From assembly GCA_021819535.1 (NCBI GenBank), contig JAKAQU010000098.1, positions 1-9,246 on the forward strand: a stretch of 9,246 bases of DNA, in the 5' to 3' direction. This stretch comes from Pseudomonadota bacterium (lineage in GTDB: Bacteria > Pseudomonadota > Alphaproteobacteria > Acetobacterales > Acetobacteraceae). The notes beneath the pieces are model-generated. The model was not told the DNA's origin and searched no databases. It saw only the letters and a program-made list of their open reading frames with translations. Shown in pieces: positions 5,904-9,246 of this stretch (its first letter is position 1; the number at the start of each line of letters is the position of its first letter). The position numbers were made by a program, and so were the translations under genes.

Positions 5904-7589
5904 ATGACACGCAACAGCGAGCCCAGCGTCGATGCGGCGCAAGACGATGAAAAATTAGCCCTCGAAGGGCGATCCCTGGTGCTGATCGGCCTGATGGGGG
6001 CGGGAAAAACCTCTGTCGGCCGGCGGCTCGCCGCCCGTTTCGATCTCCCGTTTTTCGATGCCGACGCTGAAATCGAGGCCGCCGCCGGGCTCAGCATCGC
6101 CGAATTATTCGCCCGCTACGGCGAACGCGAATTCCGCGATGGCGAGCGCCGGGTGATCCAGCGTCTGCTCGCCGGCCCGCAAATGGTGCTGGCGAGTGGC
6201 GGCGGGGCCTTTCTCGACCCCGCGACCCGGGCCGAGATCGGCAAGCGCGCGGTCTCGCTCTGGCTCTCCTGCCCGGTCCCTGTCCTCGCCCGCCGTGTCG
6301 CCGGGCGAACGCATCGGCCGCTTCTGGCCGGGGGTGAGCCGGCCGAAATTCTGAGCCGGCTCGAAGCCGAGCGCGCGCCGTTTTATGCCGAGGCGGATAT
6401 CATCGTCGCCTGCGCGGATGAGGCGCTCGAAGCGACGACACGGCGTGCGCTTGCGGCCCTTGCCGCGTATCGGCGTCCGCGCCGGCTGCATGTGCCCCTG
6501 GCGGTGCGCGGGTATGATATCGTCGTCGGCGAGGGGTTGCTCGATCGCGCCGGCGCCTTGCTCGCCCCGGTCCTGCCGCAAAAGCGCGCCGTCATCGTCA
6601 GCGACGCGACGGTGGCCCCGCTCTACCTTCCCCGCCTCCAGAACGGGCTCGCCGCGACCGGCTTTGCCCATGAGAGCCTGGTCGTTGCGGCCGGCGAGGA
6701 AACCAAATCGCTTGCCACCTATGCCCGCCTGATCGACGATCTTCTCGGCCTCGGGATCGAGCGCCAGACGGCGCTGATCGCGCTGGGTGGCGGTGTCGTC
6801 GGCGATCTCGCCGGCTTCGCCGCGGCGACGGCGCTGCGCGGCCTGCCCTTCGTGCAAATCCCGACGACGCTGCTCGCCCAGGTCGATTCGAGCGTCGGCG
6901 GCAAGACCGGTGTCAACACGCGACACGGCAAGAACCTCGCCGGCGCGTTTTACCAGCCGCATCTGGTGCTCGCCGATACCGCGACGCTGGCGAGCCTTCC
7001 GCTCCGCGAATTGCGCGCGGGCTACGCCGAAATCGCCAAGGCCGGGCTGATCGGCGATGCCGATTTCTTCGCCTGGTGCGAGGCGCATGGCGCCGGCGTG
7101 ATCGCCGGTGACCGCGCGCTTCAGGCCGAAGCCATTCTCCGCGCCGCCGCCTTCAAAGCTTCCGTCGTCGGCGATGACGAGCGCGAGGAAAAACCCGCCA
7201 ATGGTCGGGCGCTGCTCAATCTCGGCCATAGTTTCGGCCATGCCTTGGAGGCGGAATGCGGCTATGGCCGGATTTTGCATGGCGAGGCGGTGGCGGTTGG
7301 CCTTGGCCTTGCTTTTCGTCTCTCGGCCCGGCTCGGGTATGCTGAGGCCGTGGATGCCGAGCGGGTGATCGCCCATGTCGGCGCGGTCGGTCTGCCGGCG
7401 CGGCTCGCTGATCTCGGGCGGCCATTTTCGGCCGCAAGGCTGCTCGCCCATATGCGCCACGACAAGAAAATGCGCGATGGCAGGCTCGCCTTCGTGCTTG
7501 CGCGGCGCATCGGCGAGGCCTTCACCTCGCGCGACGTGCCGGAGGCCGCTGTCCGCGATCTCCTCCGCGCCGAGGGCTGCGGCGAATGA
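5904..7589 (+). CDS. aroKB: Bifunctional shikimate kinase / 3-dehydroquinate synthase (AroK-AroB fusion)
   Basis: One uninterrupted 561-aa frame joins two shikimate-pathway enzymes. Residues about 23-190 are shikimate kinase: Walker A GLMGAGKT (29-36), FDAD with D54 and R78 for shikimate binding, SGGGA (98-102) and the lid motif HRPL (137-140). Residues about 195-561 are 3-dehydroquinate synthase, converting DAHP to dehydroquinate. They show LGGGVVGDLAGF (294-305), QIPTTLLAQVDSSVGGKTGVN (318-338), and zinc ligands E376, H442 and H459. The H442-H459 spacing of 17 fits E. coli AroB (247/264, as I recall). Both active sites look intact, so both functions are expected. No linker is obvious, the join being near YRRPRRLHVPL. 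The frame is open back to 5766, but I use ATG 5904 because family-like sequence starts after it and earlier starts overlap the divergent gene. Fused AroKB is described in some bacteria, for example Thermotoga. Confidence 0.95.
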   Translation: MTRNSEPSVDAAQDDEKLALEGRSLVLIGLMGAGKTSVGRRLAARFDLPFFDADAEIEAAAGLSIAELFARYGEREFRDGERRVIQRLLAGPQMVLASGGGAFLDPATRAEIGKRAVSLWLSCPVPVLARRVAGRTHRPLLAGGEPAEILSRLEAERAPFYAEADIIVACADEALEATTRRALAALAAYRRPRRLHVPLAVRGYDIVVGEGLLDRAGALLAPVLPQKRAVIVSDATVAPLYLPRLQNGLAATGFAHESLVVAAGEETKSLATYARLIDDLLGLGIERQTALIALGGGVVGDLAGFAAATALRGLPFVQIPTTLLAQVDSSVGGKTGVNTRHGKNLAGAFYQPHLVLADTATLASLPLRELRAGYAEIAKAGLIGDADFFAWCEAHGAGVIAGDRALQAEAILRAAAFKASVVGDDEREEKPANGRALLNLGHSFGHALEAECGYGRILHGEAVAVGLGLAFRLSARLGYAEAVDAERVIAHVGAVGLPARLADLGRPFSAARLLAHMRHDKKMRDGRLAFVLARRIGEAFTSRDVPEAAVRDLLRAEGCGE

Positions 7590-7615
7590 CCGGAAAACCG
7601 GGGGGAATGGTGGAC

Positions 7616-7648
7616 GGTTGGTTGGTGGGCGGTTGGTTGGTGGGCGGT
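7616..7648. repeat. 15-bp tandem duplication spanning the tRNA 3' end
   Basis: GGTTGGTTGGTGGGC occurs at 7616-7630 and again, exactly and without a gap, at 7631-7645, followed by three more bases (GGT) of a third unit. The second copy includes the encoded CCA and first acceptor-stem bases of tRNA-Val (minus strand), so the tRNA tail sequence GCCCACCA is present twice. The plus strand has many closely spaced GG and GGG runs and could fold as a two-tier G-quadruplex. Replication slippage is the simplest origin. Confidence 0.85.
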
Positions 7649-7712
7649 ACTGGGATTGAACCAGTGACCTCCCGCGTGTCAAGCGGACGCTCTCCCGCTG
7701 AGCTAACCGCCC
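7638..7712 (-). tRNA. tRNA-Val (anticodon GAC)
   Basis: The reverse complement folds as a complete cloverleaf of 75 bases including an encoded CCA. The acceptor arms GGGCGGT and ACCGCCC pair perfectly, followed by discriminator A and CCA (7638-7640 on the plus strand read TGG). The D-arm is GCTC-AGCGGGA-GAGC. The anticodon arm TCCGC-TTGACAC-GCGGG has one T-G pair and places GAC at positions 34-36, with T33 and A37. The variable loop is five bases, and the T-arm is ACTGG-TTCAATC-CCAGT. It decodes valine GUC and GUU codons. It is transcribed towards the 3' end of aroKB, so the two genes converge. No T-rich terminator follows its 3' end. The body is intact, with no sign of an integrated element at its 3' end beyond the short tandem repeat. 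Confidence 0.96.
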
Positions 7713-7815
7713 ACCGTCCGGGACGGCGCGTCCCGGAAGCAGCGCTTCTAGCGCAAGCCCGCGCATGGCCGCAACCCCGATGCCGGCCCATCTCGCGCGC
7801 GCCGCATCCGGGCAC
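7713..7815. promoter_or_regulatory. Region upstream of tRNA-Val and the amidohydrolase gene, with strong hairpins
   Basis: TCCGGGACG (7717-7725) and CGTCCCGGA (7729-7737) form a perfect nine-pair stem with a three-base loop, starting four bases before the tRNA 5' end. A competing stem, CCGTCC (7714-7719) with GGACGG (7721-7726), shares part of it. GAAGC/GCTTC (7736-7740 with 7744-7748) follows directly. On the minus strand TAGAAG (7750-7745) is a weak -10 candidate for the tRNA, which would put the hairpin in the tRNA leader. No convincing plus-strand promoter or ribosome site for the downstream gene is visible. Confidence 0.4.
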
Positions 7816-8712
7816 ATGATGGACCAGCCCCTCGTCACCGCTCTCGATGGGCTGCTCGAACGCCAGCCGCGCGGGGCGCGGGTGCCGGTGATTTTCACCT
7901 CGCCCCATTCCGGGCGCGATTATCCCGCCGATTTCGTCGCGAGCGCCCGGCTCGATGCGCAGAGCCTGCGCCGCAGCGAGGATTGTTTCGTGGACGAGCT
8001 TTTCGCCGCCGCCCCCGATTGCGGCGCCGTTCTTCTCGCGGCACGTTTTCCCCGCGTGTTCTGCGACGTCAATCGCGAGCAATGGGAACTCGATCCGGCG
8101 ATGTTCGCGGACGCCCTCCCGGCCTTCGTCAACCGTGCGAGCCCGCGGGTCGAGGCCGGGCTCGGCACCATCCCGCGCATCGCGGCCGCCGGCGCGCCGA
8201 TCTATCGCCAGCGTCTCTCCTTCGCCGAGGCGAAGACGCGGATCGAAACCTGCTGGGTGCCGTTTCACCGGCGCCTTGCGGCGTTGATCGAGGAAACCAA
8301 GGCCGCCTTCGGCGCGTGTCTTCTGATCGATTGTCATTCGATGCCGAGCGTGAGCCTGGCCGGGCTCGGCCGTGTCGATACCGTGCTCGGCGATGCCCAC
8401 GGCACGTCCTGCGCCGGCGCGGTCACGGCGCGGATCGACGCTCTGCTGCGCGCGGAGGGTTTCATGGTGCAGCGGAACACCCCCTATGCCGGCGGCTACA
8501 TCACCCGCCATTACGGCCGCCCGCGAGAGGGGGTGCATGCGGTGCAGATCGAACTCGCCCGCCGGCTCTACATGGACGAGGTGCGCCTTGCCCCCTCGGC
8601 CGATTTCGCAGCCCTCCAGCAAGCCATGACCCGCTTGATCGCGCGGCTCGCCGATGAAGCGGCGGCGCTGATGGCCGATGGCGCTTTGACGCACCGCGCG
8701 CTTGAAAAATAA
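7816..8712 (+). CDS. N-formylglutamate amidohydrolase family protein
   Basis: The 298-aa product belongs to the N-formylglutamate amidohydrolase (FGase, HutG-like) family, zinc hydrolases that release formate from N-formyl-glutamate in histidine breakdown. Visible family motifs are FTSPHSGRDYP (27-37), DVNRE (84-88), LIDCHSMPS (170-178), LGDAHGTS (191-198) and GGYITRHYGRP (226-236). QIELARRLYMDE (244-255) closes the set. H31, H174 and E246 are plausible metal or catalytic residues, inferred from conservation. No other hut gene is nearby, so a histidine-degradation role is not supported by context, and the true substrate could be another N-acyl amino acid. The start is uncertain. I use ATG 7816 (with ATG 7819 next), which gives the N-terminal length usual for the family. 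An in-frame ATG at 7765 would make 315 aa. None of these starts has a clear ribosome site. Confidence 0.87.
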   Translation: MMDQPLVTALDGLLERQPRGARVPVIFTSPHSGRDYPADFVASARLDAQSLRRSEDCFVDELFAAAPDCGAVLLAARFPRVFCDVNREQWELDPAMFADALPAFVNRASPRVEAGLGTIPRIAAAGAPIYRQRLSFAEAKTRIETCWVPFHRRLAALIEETKAAFGACLLIDCHSMPSVSLAGLGRVDTVLGDAHGTSCAGAVTARIDALLRAEGFMVQRNTPYAGGYITRHYGRPREGVHAVQIELARRLYMDEVRLAPSADFAALQQAMTRLIARLADEAAALMADGALTHRALEK

Positions 8713-8776
8713 TGGCAATTGTCCCCTTGACGCCGATAAGGCGAATTTAGAGGGATTTTACAAAGCATTTGCGGCT

Positions 8777-9246
8777 TCAGGCCGCCGTCAGGCCGCCATC
8801 GACGGCCAGTTCCGCCCCGGTGATGAAGGCGGCCTCGTCGGAGGCGAGATAGAGGATGGCGGCGGCAACGTCGCCGGCGCTGCCGAGCCGGCCGAGTGGC
8901 GTCGCGCGAATGAGGCCGGCGCGGAGTTTTTCCGGATCGGCGGCCCGGGCGAACATCCGCTCCAGCATCGGCGTCTCGGCAAACGAAGGATGCACCGAAT
9001 TGCAGCGGATTTTATAGCCGGCGCGGGCGCATTGAAGGGCGACCGATTTCGTCAGCAACCGCACCGCCCCTTTGCTCGCGCAATAGGCCGCCAATTTAGG
9101 ATCACCGACCAGCCCGGCGGCGGACGAGATATTGACGATCGCGCCGCCCCCCGTCTCGCGCATCATTCGCACCGCCTCGCGGCAGCCAAGAAACGTGCCC
9201 TCGGCATTCACCGCCATGGTGCGCCGCCAATCCGCGAGCGACGTGG
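8777..9246 (-). CDS. Short-chain dehydrogenase/reductase (SDR), 5' end beyond window
   Basis: The frame runs from TGA at 8777-8779 to the window edge with no stop, about 155 residues of the C-terminal part of a classical SDR of about 250. Numbered from an internal Met at 9217, the catalytic tetrad is visible: N4 (VNAEG), S32 (VNISSAAG), Y45 and K49 (YCASKGA, Tyr codon 9083-9085). IRCNSVHPSFAETPML follows the active site, and the C-terminus DEAAFITGAELAVDGGLTA is typical. The Met at 9217 is not the start: in-frame upstream codons give TSLADWRRT, the usual sequence before it, and the NAD(P)-binding TGxxxGIG region must lie outside. The HPxxxxTPML pattern recalls cyclopentanol, hydroxysteroid or chlorocyclohexadienediol dehydrogenases, but substrate cannot be fixed. 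It converges with the amidohydrolase gene, with 64 bases between stops. Confidence 0.92.
   Translation of the reverse strand, partial: TSLADWRRTMAVNAEGTFLGCREAVRMMRETGGGAIVNISSAAGLVGDPKLAAYCASKGAVRLLTKSVALQCARAGYKIRCNSVHPSFAETPMLERMFARAADPEKLRAGLIRATPLGRLGSAGDVAAAILYLASDEAAFITGAELAVDGGLTAA

Noticed and set aside
7590..7601. CCGG-AAAA-CCGG hairpin right after aroKB as its terminator
   Set aside because: It has only four pairs and no following T-run; it could be chance in GC-rich sequence.
7616..7712. Integration (att) site of a genomic island at the tRNA-Val 3' end
   Set aside because: Integrases do duplicate tRNA 3' ends, but here the copies are adjacent with nothing between them, no phage or island genes follow, and the nearby XerD is the housekeeping enzyme.
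6105..7898. Long minus-strand open frame (597 codons) opposite aroKB
   Set aside because: It lies against a complete AroKB and runs through the tRNA gene, giving a stretch around LAQRESVRLTRGRSLVQSQ that is a typical product of translating a tRNA gene. It is not a protein gene.
7522..8718. Minus-strand open frame (398 codons) opposite the amidohydrolase
   Set aside because: It contains AVSSAGERPLDTREVTGSIP, a well-known false peptide from reading through a tRNA gene, and is otherwise the shadow of the real plus-strand gene.
8731..8785. Terminators between the amidohydrolase and SDR genes
   Set aside because: CGCC/GGCG (8731-8743) and GCGGC/GCCGC (8771-8785) are only four- and five-pair stems without T-runs, the second overlapping the SDR stop. 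They are too weak to call.

Overview
The window reads as a chromosomal housekeeping segment of a GC-rich alphaproteobacterium, probably order Rhodospirillales and most likely family Acetobacteraceae. This rests on codon use, an xerD-accA neighbourhood of the kind seen in alphaproteobacteria, a fused aroK-aroB gene, and an AT-rich hairpin element of a type I associate from memory with acetic-acid-bacteria relatives. No database search was possible, so the placement is an inference.

Left part (1-2036): the C-terminal tail of an unidentified plus-strand gene ends at 209 and is closed by a strong intrinsic terminator at 238-274. A promoter-like and palindromic region follows, then a complete AMP-forming fatty acyl-CoA ligase (407-2011). 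It converges with a 14-helix-type DHA2/EmrB-like drug exporter on the minus strand (2034-3602).

Middle (3603-5903): between the exporter and accA lies a roughly 160-bp AT-rich element with long imperfect inverted ends and three hairpins. Minus-strand genes then run, in transcription order, small membrane protein (48 aa) -> xerD (TTG start) -> accA, probably one operon. They cover chromosome-dimer resolution and the carboxyltransferase alpha subunit of acetyl-CoA carboxylase. A 50-bp divergent gap separates them from the aromatic amino acid gene.

Right part (5904-9246): a single plus-strand ORF fuses shikimate kinase to 3-dehydroquinate synthase (AroKB, 561 aa), so one polypeptide carries shikimate-pathway steps 2 and 5. 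It converges with a minus-strand tRNA-Val(GAC). The tRNA's CCA-bearing 3' end is part of a 15-bp tandem duplication that is G-rich on the plus strand, and a strong hairpin sits just before its 5' end. An N-formylglutamate amidohydrolase family gene (plus) follows, then a short-chain dehydrogenase (minus) cut off by the window edge.

I found no CRISPR array, insertion sequence with a transposase, prophage, toxin-antitoxin pair or defence system. The points most worth a second look are the inverted-repeat element at 3629-3789, the AroKB fusion, and the repeat/hairpin structures on both sides of the tRNA gene. None of these amounts to a clearly new biological system.
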